A stretch of 64,000 nt of DNA from Bacillus sp. MM2020_1 (GCA_011250595.1 JAANMP010000003.1:108088-172087); one strand, 5' to 3'; positions 43,430-52,786 are shown, counted from the stretch's first letter. Notes: generated by a model from the letters alone, not told the origin. A program made the numbers and translations.

Positions 43430-45817
43430 TTACTTATAGATTACAATTGAACCAACCGATTTGTCTTTGGATTGCCCATTTACACGAACTTTAAGTCCGA
43501 AGTTACCGATATTACGGCCGGCATCAGGCAAAAATGTGTTTAAGAAAGAGTTGCTGTCATCAAATAATGATACTGCTGGTTGGCTAGGGAACAGTATTGA
43601 GTACGTAGGGTAATTAATATTTAATCCTGATGTAGGATTTAATCCAAACGCAGCATCTGCAACTTGGAAACGGGTTATAGCTTCAGAACCATTGCTTAAT
43701 TTTATACTCTTTCCAAGATGTGCATCAACAACACCAAGGAAGCCATCTCCCGGGTGGAGGCCAGTCCAGTTATCTGTATAGCTGTCATCAACATACCAAA
43801 CTACTAAACCACCATCATAGCTCATTAAGGAGTTACCACGTTTAATATGAGCAAGACCTTCATCGACACCTTTATGGTTTCTCCATTCAAGTAAGTAGTA
43901 ATGGTTTGTAAGTTTATTTCCATCCATTTTTGTAAACCCATTCAATTCAAATGGTGTTGTAGTGCTTTCAGCTCCATCATCGACAACTGTTTTTCCATCT
44001 GCAACAACTTTAATGTTATCAGCAAAGAAACCAACGTATGAACTGCCCCAGTCTGTTGCGTAGCGCAGTCGAAGCTTGATCTTTTGACCTTTATATTCTG
44101 AAAGGTCAAAGGATTGTGCTTCCCAACCATTGGATTTACCTGTAAATCCAGGCATAGAATTTAGGATTGTAGGGTAACCTTCAGGGACCACATCTGAACG
44201 TGTGTGATTATTCCCTATGGATTTCCAAGTAGCGCCATTGTCAGTTGATACTTGTACAAAACCAAAATCCCATTGTTCTTCGATATCATACCATGCATCG
44301 AATGTTAACGTGGCTGAAGTTTTACCTGTTAAATCAACGTCTGTGACCATGTTTGAATCCATTTCATCTTTTTGCCCACCCCAATATTCAAAGCTTCCAG
44401 CAGCAGGGGTGTTTACAGGCGTTTTCTTTTTAGGTAAATTTACACGAATGGCTTGGTCGTTTTGTCCGAGTGGTGAATTCGCTTGATCAAGTAAGAATTG
44501 TGTTCCTTTTGTAGACACATCTTCCCATTTTACAACCGTTGGATTTGTCCATTTTCCGCCAAGCGTGCTTTGGAAGTACTGTTTAGCAAAAGGAGAGAAT
44601 CCTGTTGGTTCTGCCCCAGGGATTTTCCCAGCCCATGAGCCGCTTGACATAATCGACCAATATTCGTTTGCCTCTCCTGCCCCTGAGTAGACCGTATCAT
44701 ATTCATCCGGAAGACCTAAGTCATGGCCGTATTCGTGAGCGAATACGCCAGTCGCCCCGTCTTCAGGCATTACAGTATAGTCATAGAATCCTGGCAACCC
44801 TGCTCCAAGGCCATCTGGATCATAGAAAACTGCTGAACGGTGAGACCAGATTGCCTTGTCTCCAAGTGATCCGCCTCCAGCTTCTTGCCCCATACCAGCG
44901 TGAATGATTTGCAAGTGGTCAACTAAACCATCTGGCTCCCAGAAGTTGCCATCAACATCTAAATCATGTGGATCTTCTAAATCGTAGTCTTGTAGTGGAA
45001 CTTCAGCTGCTTTTGCAGCAACAAGGGCATCCTTAACTAGTTGTTTGGCACCCCCTGGTGTAACGTTATCATGACCGCCGGTTGCTTTATCTGAACCATA
45101 GAATGCTGCAGTTCCAGGAACTTTTAGCCAACCATATGCTTGTCCTTCAATAGTATACGTACCGCCTGATTGTTCTTCATAATATTGCTTTTGAGAAACT
45201 TGTTCTTCATTTTTAGGACCCTTGTACTCCCCTTTATCGCCAAAAATCATAGCTTCATAATGCTCGGGGGTATAATCTGGGTAAAAATTGTCAGTTTCAC
45301 CAGATTTAATATTATTGTGAGTGAAATCGGAATATTCCACCATTAAAGTTAGCAGTTTCCCTTTTTTCTGTACCCCTGGAGATGTTCTTTCCTTAACAGG
45401 ATCTGGATTACCCTTTAACTGTCCATATTTGTTGCCATTACCCTTCAAAAGACCATTATTGAAATCCTTAAATTTCCGTTGTTTTTTTGATTCAGCAGCC
45501 TTTACTTTTGCGGCAAGTGGATCAGACTGAGTTACCTTTTCTTGTTTACCTTTTAACTCTAAGTATTTGTGTAAGGCCTTTTGCTGCTCAGCAGTTGATG
45601 CATCCTTAGAGATAATCCCTTGTTTAATAAGTGAGTCTAGCAATTTGTCCAAGTTTACTACCGATAAGTCTAGCGAACCATAAGAATGAGAGACGGTACT
45701 TGGACTCTTATGTAGCAAATCCCCGCCATTCGTACTAGCATAATTGCCTGGAAAACCAGCAAATAATGTACCGGCCATTAATGCAGTAGAAAGCCCGGTT
45801 TTAAAAAATTTCTTCAT
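43430..45817 (-). CDS. inhA: Immune inhibitor A, M6 family metalloprotease
   Basis: A 795-residue secreted protease. A signal peptide (1-28) leads to an N-terminal propeptide, the M6 catalytic domain with HEYGHDLGLPDEYD (361-374, zinc motif) and Met-turn SIMSSGSWAG, and C-terminal domains with Ca-binding and MAM-like character (DAWYDIEEQWDFGFVQVS, FADNIKVV). InhA-type enzymes degrade antimicrobial peptides and matrix proteins. The product is expected in the medium. Preceded by a 430-bp AT-rich upstream region. Confidence 0.95.
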   Translation of the reverse strand: MKKFFKTGLSTALMAGTLFAGFPGNYASTNGGDLLHKSPSTVSHSYGSLDLSVVNLDKLLDSLIKQGIISKDASTAEQQKALHKYLELKGKQEKVTQSDPLAAKVKAAESKKQRKFKDFNNGLLKGNGNKYGQLKGNPDPVKERTSPGVQKKGKLLTLMVEYSDFTHNNIKSGETDNFYPDYTPEHYEAMIFGDKGEYKGPKNEEQVSQKQYYEEQSGGTYTIEGQAYGWLKVPGTAAFYGSDKATGGHDNVTPGGAKQLVKDALVAAKAAEVPLQDYDLEDPHDLDVDGNFWEPDGLVDHLQIIHAGMGQEAGGGSLGDKAIWSHRSAVFYDPDGLGAGLPGFYDYTVMPEDGATGVFAHEYGHDLGLPDEYDTVYSGAGEANEYWSIMSSGSWAGKIPGAEPTGFSPFAKQYFQSTLGGKWTNPTVVKWEDVSTKGTQFLLDQANSPLGQNDQAIRVNLPKKKTPVNTPAAGSFEYWGGQKDEMDSNMVTDVDLTGKTSATLTFDAWYDIEEQWDFGFVQVSTDNGATWKSIGNNHTRSDVVPEGYPTILNSMPGFTGKSNGWEAQSFDLSEYKGQKIKLRLRYATDWGSSYVGFFADNIKVVADGKTVVDDGAESTTTPFELNGFTKMDGNKLTNHYYLLEWRNHKGVDEGLAHIKRGNSLMSYDGGLVVWYVDDSYTDNWTGLHPGDGFLGVVDAHLGKSIKLSNGSEAITRFQVADAAFGLNPTSGLNINYPTYSILFPSQPAVSLFDDSNSFLNTFLPDAGRNIGNFGLKVRVNGQSKDKSVGSIVIYK

Positions 45818-46246
45818 AAAACTCCCCCTTAAAAATTTTGGTTGCTTTTAAATAATATTTCGAAAATTGAAACAAAACAATAGGATATTTTCCTTAATAT
45901 TCTGTTAATTCAGACAAAATATAGTTCATTTGCCTTATTTTATCGACAGCGATTCTAATTTTTTTGGAAATGTTTATCAAATTATCGGGAAAAATTATTC
46001 AATAGGAAAATAATAATTTAATATTTACAAAAAAAATGATTTATAAAAGCGCTTTAATATTGAGGAATCTAAAAATTTTGTCTAAGAAAAAAAGGGGAAA
46101 TTATCTTTTTTTAGTAATTGATCATGATTAAGCGCTTCACAAATCGTCAATAGAATTCTAAAATAATAGTAGGAAACATTGGATAATTTAAGAATATAAA
46201 AGTGATAGAATTTAAATAATGAACAGCACAAAGGGGGACTAATCTT
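45818..46246. promoter_or_regulatory. Long AT-rich divergent intergenic region between inhA and an ATP-grasp gene
   Basis: No ORF is supported. It holds a 14-base palindrome TAAAAGCGCTTTAA (46044-46057), which resembles a catabolite-responsive element with two mismatches, and a shorter related TGAAGCGCTTAA-like site (reverse of 46129-46140). No -10/-35 pair is outstanding. The extent suggests complex control of inhA. Confidence 0.4.
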
Positions 46247-47188
46247 TTGAAAAAAGTTTATATCATCCATGAAAATAACGACTGGACCATTCATCTAACT
46301 AAACGTTTAGATGAACTAAAAGTGCCCTATGAAGAATGGCATCTGGACAACGGACGTCTTGATCTATCAAAAGAACCTCCAGAAGGAGTTTTTTATAACC
46401 GGATGAGTGCCTCCTCACATACGAGAGGGCACCGTTTTGCACCAGAATTCGCTGGACAAGTTCTTGCTTGGCTTGAAGCCCATGGTCGAAAGGTATTTAA
46501 TGGTACACGGGCGCTTCAGCTGGAAGTTAGTAAGATTATCCAATACTTAGAATTAAATAAATTTGGTATTCAAACACCTCGTACCATTGCAGCTGTCGGG
46601 AAGGACCAAATCCTTGAGGCAGCAGCGGAATTTATCGACAAACCTTTTATTACAAAACACAACCGTGCCGGGAAAGGGCTAGGGGTGCATCTTTTTCAAT
46701 CCTTAAATGGATTAAAAAACTATGTAGAAGGACCAGCTTTTGAAGAAGCAGTGGATGGTGTTACATTAATTCAAGATTACATACAAGCACCGGAGAGTTT
46801 TATTACTCGCTGCGAATTTATCGGTGGGAAGTTCGTTTATGCTGTGAAGGTAGATACATCGGAAGGTTTTCAATTATGTCCAGCTGATGTCTGCCAGATT
46901 GGTGATTTATTCTGTCCAGTGGGTGAGGAGAAGGAATCGAAACCAAAGTTTGAACTCATTGATGGTTTTTCAGACCCGATAATTAAAAAGTATGAACAGG
47001 TACTCACAGCCAACCACATTCAAGTGGCTGGAATCGAATTTATTCGTGATACAGCAGGTGATATTTATACCTATGATATCAATACGAATACGAATTATAA
47101 TTCTGAGGCAGAAGTGAAAGCTGGAAAATTTGGTATGTTAGAGCTTGCTAAGTATTTGAAAGTGGAACTTGACCGATTGATTGGGTAA
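46247..47188 (+). CDS. RimK-like ATP-grasp protein
   Basis: A 313-residue ATP-grasp ligase-fold protein. FNGTRALQLEVSKIIQYLELNKFGIQTPRT opens the ATP-binding part, PFITKHNRAGKGLGVHLFQ is the glycine-rich lid, and AGIEFIRD plus YTYDINTNTNYN supply the metal-binding Glu/Asp/Asn residues. Similar to RimK-type alpha-L-glutamate ligases; partner and substrate are unknown. The start is a TTG nine bases after aaaggggg. Monocistronic, with a terminator after it. Confidence 0.85.
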   Translation: MKKVYIIHENNDWTIHLTKRLDELKVPYEEWHLDNGRLDLSKEPPEGVFYNRMSASSHTRGHRFAPEFAGQVLAWLEAHGRKVFNGTRALQLEVSKIIQYLELNKFGIQTPRTIAAVGKDQILEAAAEFIDKPFITKHNRAGKGLGVHLFQSLNGLKNYVEGPAFEEAVDGVTLIQDYIQAPESFITRCEFIGGKFVYAVKVDTSEGFQLCPADVCQIGDLFCPVGEEKESKPKFELIDGFSDPIIKKYEQVLTANHIQVAGIEFIRDTAGDIYTYDINTNTNYNSEAEVKAGKFGMLELAKYLKVELDRLIG

Positions 47189-47200
47189 TAAATACAACAT

Positions 47201-47236
47201 AAAAAGCCAGTCGCTAACATTGGACTGGCTTTTTGC
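47201..47236. terminator. Bidirectional terminator between ATP-grasp and yceI genes
   Basis: aaaaagccagtc/gactggcttttt perfect 12-bp stem. Confidence 0.95.
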
Positions 47237-47265
47237 TGTTGTTATTTTAATGTGCTTTGCCTTAA

Positions 47266-47799
47266 TTATTCTGCTTTAGCTGCTTGAATTTGTAAGCTGA
47301 TTTTCACTTTGTCAGCTACAAGGACTCCGCCAGTTTCAAGGGCTGCATTCCATACTAGACCATATTGGGAACGACTAATTGTGCCTTCTGCACTGAAGCC
47401 AACTTTTTCATTACCCCATGGATCTTTTCCTTGGCCTTCAAATGTAACTGCGAAAGTTTCTGGTTTAGTTACGCCGCGAAGTGTTAAATCACCAGTTACA
47501 TTATATTCACCATCATCTGTTTTTTCGATGGCAGTTGCTTTAAAAGTCATTGCTGGGTGATTTTCAACATCAAAGAAATCTGCTGAAACCAAGTGTGCAT
47601 CGCGATCTTGATTACGAGTGTCTACACTTGCCGTATCAATTGAAAATTCAATGCTTGCAGTTGTTAAATTGGTTGGATCTGCTTCAATTGTGGCATTAAA
47701 CTTGTTGAAAGTACCTTTTACATTTGCAATCATCATGTGACGTACTGAAAAGTCTACACTGCTGTGTGATGCATCTAAAGCCCATTTAGTATTTGTCAT
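47266..47799 (-). CDS. YceI family protein
   Basis: A 177-residue lipocalin-like beta-barrel protein. WALDASHSSVDFSVRHMMIANVKGTF at the N-terminus, IEFSIDTASVDTRNQDRDAHL and the C-terminal LVWNAALETGGVLVADKVKISLQIQ are diagnostic of YceI, which binds isoprenoid lipids. No signal peptide, so it is cytoplasmic as in many Bacillus members. RBS tggagg. A strong promoter with two palindromes precedes it, pointing to redox- or organic-stress-type repressor control. Confidence 0.95.
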   Translation of the reverse strand: MTNTKWALDASHSSVDFSVRHMMIANVKGTFNKFNATIEADPTNLTTASIEFSIDTASVDTRNQDRDAHLVSADFFDVENHPAMTFKATAIEKTDDGEYNVTGDLTLRGVTKPETFAVTFEGQGKDPWGNEKVGFSAEGTISRSQYGLVWNAALETGGVLVADKVKISLQIQAAKAE

Positions 47800-47834
47800 T
47801 TTAATTTTCCTCCAATATGCTTGTTTTTAATTTG

Positions 47835-47900
47835 TTTATCTTGAAACTGAAATAACTTAATTCAAGATAAATTATATGTTGTTGGCCAACTTATTGTCAA
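47835..47900 (-). promoter_or_regulatory. yceI promoter with two palindromes
   Basis: On the minus strand TTGACA (47900-47895), 18-base spacer, TATAAT (47876-47871). GTTGGCCAAC (47881-47890) lies in the spacer, and TTTATCTTGAA/TTCAAGATAAA (47835-47845, 47861-47871; 11-bp perfect arms) spans the transcription start. The second resembles MarR-family (MhqR-like) half-sites. Confidence 0.7.
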
Positions 47901-47974
47901 TTAGATTTTATAAATTTTTTTTGAATTTTCACGAATACTATCTCTAGAGGACTAAATGAATTTAGATGGAAAAC

Positions 47975-47998
47975 AAAAAAAACGCCCATAAGGCGTTT
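47975..47998 (-). terminator. Orphan terminator on the minus strand
   Basis: aacgcc/ggcgtt stem with U-run only in the minus direction. No minus-strand gene ends here. Reverse promoter-like elements lie near 48100-48128. Confidence 0.5.
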
Positions 47999-48050
47999 GT
48001 TAATTACATGCAAAAAACTCCTTGATAATGTGGAAGGAGCATGATAAAAT

Positions 48051-48095
48051 GACTATTGGCATAAATATTTTAAATGGAATTACTAAAAAATAACC
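48051..48095 (+). CDS. Possible 14-residue leader peptide before helD
   Basis: ATG at 48051 follows ggaaggag by nine bases and encodes MTIGINILNGITKK. It is far too short for family comparison. It could be a translated leader of helD or a chance ORF; no pausing motif is obvious. Confidence 0.25.
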
Positions 48096-48165
48096 TATTA
48101 TAACATTATCACAAAACGATTCAATTGTCAACAAATGACCAAAACTTTATCTGGAGAGTGGTTGG

Positions 48166-50502
48166 ATGAGCGATTTACAGAGCAAAGACTGGCAAATGGA
48201 ACAAAGAAGAGTGACCACGGTTGTAAATGAAATCGAAAAAAAAATAAATAAATTAAAGATAAATGCCGGGAAAGTAGGCTCTGATGTTCTCGAGATTCGA
48301 AAAGATTTTTGGGAAGACGTAACGGTCAATATGGATGAACCAGATGATATGATAGAAACGGCAGCAAGTATCAAACAACAGGCCGAGTTGCTCTCTGAAC
48401 GGGAGCGGACCCATAAACATTTAGATAAACATCTCAAAACCCTATCAAGGTTAAAGTATTCCCCGTACTTTGGGCGGATTGATTTTTTAGAAAAAGGAGA
48501 AGAATCTACCGACCAAGTATACCTAGGAATTGCATCGTTAATGGATGAAAATGATGAAAACTTCTTGATTTATGACTGGCGTGCACCTATATCAAGCATT
48601 TATTATGATTACTCTCCTGGACCAGCCCAATATAAAACCCCTGAAGGAACAATTGAAGGGGAAATGAACTTAAAGCGTCAATTTATTATTAGAGCATCAG
48701 AAATTAAAGGAATGTTTGATACTGGAGTAACTATTGGCGATGAAATGCTTCAGGAGGTACTTGGAAATAATGCGAGCACTCAAATGAAGAGTATTGTTGC
48801 CACCATTCAACGAGAACAAAATGAAATTATTCGCAATGAACGCGCGAAAATACTGATCGTCCAAGGGGTAGCTGGAAGTGGTAAAACGTCAGCTGCGCTG
48901 CAACGTGTTGCCTACTTGCTCTATCGTTATCGCGGAACATTAAATTCGGAAAACATTATGCTATTTTCGCCGAACCCGTTGTTTAATAGCTATGTAGCAA
49001 CAGTATTACCTGAGTTGGGTGAAGAAAATATGCAGCAATCCACTTTCCAGGAATATTTAAATTCTCGATTAGGAAGAGAATTTCATATAGAAGATCCCTT
49101 TACGCAAATGGAATATTTGTTAAGTGGGGATGATCAAGAAAAGGAATATCATATAAGAGTTGAAGGAATTCGTTTTAAAGCAAGCCTTGATTTTAAAAGT
49201 ATCATTGATCGATATGCACAAGGTTTAGTGGAAAAAGGACTAATTTTTAGGGATTTATCATTTAGGGGAGATGTATTAATTTCTAAAAAGGAAATTCATG
49301 ACTATTTTTATTCACTGGAAGAAGGCATTAGCATCCCAAACCGGATGCAGCTTGTTAAGGAATGGCTTTTAAGAGATTTAAAGCGAAAGGTTAGACAAGA
49401 ACGGTCGAGAAGTTGGGTGGAGGAAGAAGTCCAATATCTCGATAAAGAGGATTTTATGGAGGTATTTAAAAAGCTGCAGGAAAAAAATCAGTTTTCTGAA
49501 AATACCTTTGATGATTTTGAACAGGAACAGAAACTCCTTGCAGAAATGGTCGTGAAAGAAAAATTCAAACCATTATTTGTGAGAGTAAAAAGTTTGCGGT
49601 TTATTGATACACCTAAGATTTATCGCCAGCTTTTTAAGTATGCTGAAAATATGGATGAACGCTTACCTGTAGATTGGGAGCAAATTAGCAATCAGACAGT
49701 TGGAAAACTTAAGGAGATGGAAATTCCTTATGAAGATGCCACACCATATGTTTATCTACAGGATTTGATTGAAGGTCGGAAGAACAAGTCTGCCATTCGT
49801 CATATTTTTATTGATGAAGCGCAGGATTACTCACCATTACAGTTTGCTTTCATCCAAAAGTTATTTCCATTTAGCAAAATGACGTTACTTGGTGATTTTA
49901 ATCAAGCGATATTTTCTGGTGTCACTGGTGCGGAAACTGTATTATCAGACCTAAATATCTCAGGAGAGACAATCGAATCGTTTGTCCTTACCAAAACCTA
50001 TCGATCAACAAAAGAGATTGTTAACTTTACCAGTTCTTTGATTGAAGGTGGGGAAAATATTGTACCCTTTAACCGTCCGGGCAGAAAGCCGTTAGTAACC
50101 ATTGTAGAACCTAATGAAATAATTGATCAAGTAATTAAGAAAATTAAAGATTTTCAAAATGAAGGCCATCGAACCATAGCCGTAATCTGCAGGACAGCAG
50201 ATGAAAGCAAAAGGGCCTTTGAAGCACTAAGAACGGATATTCCACTTCATCTAATTGAGAAGGGTACAATTTCCTATGAAAAAGGTATTCTCGTCATCCC
50301 ATCCTATCTTGCTAAAGGAATTGAATTTGATGCGGTTGTTTTGTATGATTGTTCTCAATATAAAAAAGAAAGTGAACGAAAATTATTTTATACTGTCTGC
50401 ACAAGGGCGATGCATGAACTACACATGATTGCGACAGCCGGGATAAGTCCGCTAATGGAGGTTGCACCTAAAGATACTTACTCACTAGAAAGTAATAATT
50501 AA
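48166..50502 (+). CDS. helD: RNA polymerase recycling ATPase HelD
   Basis: A 778-residue superfamily I helicase-like protein. The N-terminal long coiled coil (about 1-110) that inserts into RNA polymerase is followed by a UvrD-type ATPase with Walker A VQGVAGSGKTSAALQRVAYLLYRYR (about 235), motif II IFIDEAQDYSP, motif III LLGDFNQAIFSG, LTKTYRSTKEI (motif IV) and VLYDCS region (motif VI). Length and order fit B. subtilis HelD (YvgS), which rescues stalled RNA polymerase. ATG at 48166 follows ggagag. Confidence 0.93.
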   Translation: MSDLQSKDWQMEQRRVTTVVNEIEKKINKLKINAGKVGSDVLEIRKDFWEDVTVNMDEPDDMIETAASIKQQAELLSERERTHKHLDKHLKTLSRLKYSPYFGRIDFLEKGEESTDQVYLGIASLMDENDENFLIYDWRAPISSIYYDYSPGPAQYKTPEGTIEGEMNLKRQFIIRASEIKGMFDTGVTIGDEMLQEVLGNNASTQMKSIVATIQREQNEIIRNERAKILIVQGVAGSGKTSAALQRVAYLLYRYRGTLNSENIMLFSPNPLFNSYVATVLPELGEENMQQSTFQEYLNSRLGREFHIEDPFTQMEYLLSGDDQEKEYHIRVEGIRFKASLDFKSIIDRYAQGLVEKGLIFRDLSFRGDVLISKKEIHDYFYSLEEGISIPNRMQLVKEWLLRDLKRKVRQERSRSWVEEEVQYLDKEDFMEVFKKLQEKNQFSENTFDDFEQEQKLLAEMVVKEKFKPLFVRVKSLRFIDTPKIYRQLFKYAENMDERLPVDWEQISNQTVGKLKEMEIPYEDATPYVYLQDLIEGRKNKSAIRHIFIDEAQDYSPLQFAFIQKLFPFSKMTLLGDFNQAIFSGVTGAETVLSDLNISGETIESFVLTKTYRSTKEIVNFTSSLIEGGENIVPFNRPGRKPLVTIVEPNEIIDQVIKKIKDFQNEGHRTIAVICRTADESKRAFEALRTDIPLHLIEKGTISYEKGILVIPSYLAKGIEFDAVVLYDCSQYKKESERKLFYTVCTRAMHELHMIATAGISPLMEVAPKDTYSLESNN

Positions 50503-50562
50503 TCTCCTATATCAATCTAAGCACCATCCATTCGCACGAAATTGATAACCTTAATCGAAAAT

Positions 50563-50600
50563 AAAAAACCAGCAGAATCGATTTCTGCTGGTTTTTGATA
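50563..50600. terminator. Bidirectional terminator between helD and small stress gene
   Basis: aaaccagcagaa/tttctgctggttt stem with A- and T-runs. Confidence 0.9.
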
Positions 50601-50602
50601 TG

Positions 50603-50737
50603 TTATTTTCTCCATTGTTTTTGAACTTGTTCCAAGGCAAGTTGGAATATTTCGTCCTCGGATGTTTCCCGATTGGCAATGACGTTCGTTAAATAGCTTT
50701 TTCCTTCGAATGTTACTGTTACTTCTACTTGTACCAT
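50603..50737 (-). CDS. Small stress protein, BA3454 family
   Basis: A 44-residue gene too short for usual ORF cut-offs. ATG follows a perfect aaaggag by eight bases. The protein MVQVEVTVTFEGKSYLTNVI, then ANRETSEDEIFQLALEQVQKQW, matches the pattern of BA3454-type small stress-response proteins (a beta pair followed by an amphipathic helix ending in QW). It is convergent with helD. Function unknown. Confidence 0.75.
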   Translation of the reverse strand: MVQVEVTVTFEGKSYLTNVIANRETSEDEIFQLALEQVQKQWRK

Positions 50738-50917
50738 AATTAAATCTCCTTTTTATTTTAAATTGTATGTTAAAAAGTGTAATCAAAAATTACACAACGA
50801 TTAAGTGTATTAGGTTAATTAAATAATTATGACGATAATTGTTCGACAAACGTTACTAAAATATACAGGTTTGATATAATTGTTTTAGAAAAAACAATAG
50901 GGAGGCAAACATTCTCC

Positions 50918-51379
50918 ATGTATTTTGAAGTGGTAAAAAAAGAAACGCTGTATATTGCACTCGAAATGATAAACTCAAATCCAGAATATAATATTTTTGA
51001 AAATGGCAAAGAGGAGAGAACACTAGCTGACATGGAAGAAGAATTCTTAAATCCGAATTCAATCAGCGCATTTATAAAGCTTGATGACACCTATATTGGA
51101 ATAATTGATTACTTATTAGAGAATCCGAAGGACCATTACGCTTGGCTTGGTCTGTTACTGCTACATGGTGATTATCAAGGTTATGGTTTCGGTGCACAGG
51201 CATTTGCAATATACGAAAGTGAGATGCTCAAACGAGGTGAGAAGAGTGTTAGGATTGGTGTGTTAAAAGAGAATGTAAAGGCTAAACGCTTCTGGGAATC
51301 GTTAGGATTCATCTATTATAATACTGCAACAACCCAAAAAGGTAGTGGTATTTTTTGTTATCAAAAACAAATTGGATAA
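50918..51379 (+). CDS. GNAT family N-acetyltransferase
   Basis: A 153-residue acetyltransferase: HYAWLGLLLLHGDYQGYGFGAQAFAIYE holds the acetyl-CoA loop (QGYGFG) and SVRIGVLKENVKAKRFWESLGFIYYNT the C-terminal motif. The substrate is unknown. RBS gggagg. The N-terminal helices (MYFEVVKKETLYIALEMI) are typical of single-domain Bacillus GNATs. It stands alone between two minus-strand small genes. Confidence 0.88.
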   Translation: MYFEVVKKETLYIALEMINSNPEYNIFENGKEERTLADMEEEFLNPNSISAFIKLDDTYIGIIDYLLENPKDHYAWLGLLLLHGDYQGYGFGAQAFAIYESEMLKRGEKSVRIGVLKENVKAKRFWESLGFIYYNTATTQKGSGIFCYQKQIG

Positions 51380-51398
51380 AAATTCTAAAATCTATCCA

Positions 51399-51629
51399 TT
51401 AGATTTCTTGATACATAAATTGCTCGGCAAACAGCTGGACCTGATCTTTATCGATTTTATTTTTTTTCAGCAACGATTCTGCAATCATTACATTGGCTTG
51501 AATAGATACATTTCTTTTTAAATCGCGAATGGACACATCGCCATTCAATAATTGAATCGCTTTTTCCCTAATGCCTTGATTCTTAGATGACTTGTATAAA
51601 AGGTAGGCAATACATGTAATCTTGTCCAC
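51399..51629 (-). CDS. Small hypothetical helical protein
   Basis: A 76-residue, all-helical protein I do not recognise (DKITCIAYLLYKSSKNQGIREKA region, then IQANVMIAESLLKKNKI). The GTG at 51629 has aggag eight bases upstream; the longer frame from 51638 begins with a GTG touching the RBS. No membrane helix. Convergent with the GNAT gene. Confidence 0.55.
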   Translation of the reverse strand: MDKITCIAYLLYKSSKNQGIREKAIQLLNGDVSIRDLKRNVSIQANVMIAESLLKKNKIDKDQVQLFAEQFMYQEI

Positions 51630-51832
51630 ATCAAACACTCCTCTTACATCAAGTATTAACGATATTTTATTATTTCGACGATTAGCTACGCTTTTCCTGC
51701 TAATATTCTGAAAATTTTAAAAAACTTCAGAGAAATTGTAAGCAAGGAATTGAGATTTATAGATTTTTATGTTCTGTTATTCAGAAAATTCAAATAAATT
51801 ATTAAAAAGAATCTTCGCGGGGGCGGTAAGGA

Positions 51833-52714
51833 ATGTTTGATTACGAAGAAGAAACACAAGCAGAATTTGAGGTGATTAGTTCTAGTACAGAAGAAGGTTA
51901 TTCTATTACCGATGTCAAATATGAAAGCCCTTTCAGTGGACAAGTGTCTGCTTTTCTATTGATTCCAGATAAAGGAGGACCGTTTCCTGCTGTAATTTTT
52001 ATGCACCCTAGTCAAGGAAACAGAAAAACATTTCTTCGCGAAGCTCAAATGCTTGCAACAAAGGGCTATATTTCACTCTTAATCGAAACACCATACTTCG
52101 AAGGGGATGGGGGGCAGGTGTTTGATGAAAGGAAAGAGTTCATAAAAAGAGTTGAATCCTTAGCGGATATCCAAAAATATATTCAAACAGTAATGGATAT
52201 TAGGAGGGGAGTTACTCTCCTTTGTAAGCTGTTGATCGTGGATGAAGCACGGATTGCATTTATTGGACATGGTTTTGGAGCGGCCTTGGGCGGCGTCATA
52301 TCAGGAATTGATTCGCGAATTAAAACTTTTGTCTTGATATCCGGATATGGGCAGACTTCGGAATGGCAATTGACAAGTGAACATCCAATGGCAGCAATCA
52401 TTCGCAGTTTTTTACCAACTGAACGATTTGAATATTTTGTTTCAAGTCTAAGAAAATTAGATGCAATTAACTTTGTAAAAAATGCCGCACCGGCATCGAT
52501 ACTCTTCCAATTCGCCACTAATGACGAGTTTATTGAACGAGACCATTCTGTTACTTTTTATGCTGCTGCAAGTTCTCCCAAAAAAATCATTTGGTATGAT
52601 ACCGATCATCTTTTTACCAATTGTAAATCAGGCTTAATGGATCGCCAAAAATGGCTTTCTGAGCATTTTTGGTTACAAGATGACATTTTGTCAAAAGAAT
52701 CGACAAAAAACTAA
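51833..52714 (+). CDS. Alpha/beta hydrolase fold protein lacking the nucleophile Ser
   Basis: A 293-residue protein of the dienelactone-hydrolase-like alpha/beta fold. PAVIFMHPSQGNRKT (oxyanion strand), the elbow FIGHGFGAALGG (145-149) and the late His in WYDTDHLFTN are recognisable. The nucleophile position in the usual G-x-S-x-G is Gly147 here, so an ordinary Ser triad is missing. It may be an inactive or non-hydrolytic member, or the gene is degenerating. ATG at 51833 follows gggggcgg. Confidence 0.8.
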   Translation: MFDYEEETQAEFEVISSSTEEGYSITDVKYESPFSGQVSAFLLIPDKGGPFPAVIFMHPSQGNRKTFLREAQMLATKGYISLLIETPYFEGDGGQVFDERKEFIKRVESLADIQKYIQTVMDIRRGVTLLCKLLIVDEARIAFIGHGFGAALGGVISGIDSRIKTFVLISGYGQTSEWQLTSEHPMAAIIRSFLPTERFEYFVSSLRKLDAINFVKNAAPASILFQFATNDEFIERDHSVTFYAAASSPKKIIWYDTDHLFTNCKSGLMDRQKWLSEHFWLQDDILSKESTKN

Positions 52715-52750
52715 AATAAATCGTTTCCAAACGGGAAAATTTGTTGAATA

Positions 52751-52780
52751 TTGCTTACTTGATATGGTATTTTATATAAT
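52751..52780 (+). promoter_or_regulatory. asnS leader promoter
   Basis: TTGCTT (52751-52756), 18-base spacer, TATAAT (52775-52780). Start of transcription near 52787. Confidence 0.65.
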
Positions 52781-52786
52781 GTTGAA

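Noticed and set aside
50517..50786. 89-residue minus-strand frame next to helD
   Set aside because: A 44-residue gene in another frame has the RBS and a family-like sequence; the longer frame overlaps the terminator.
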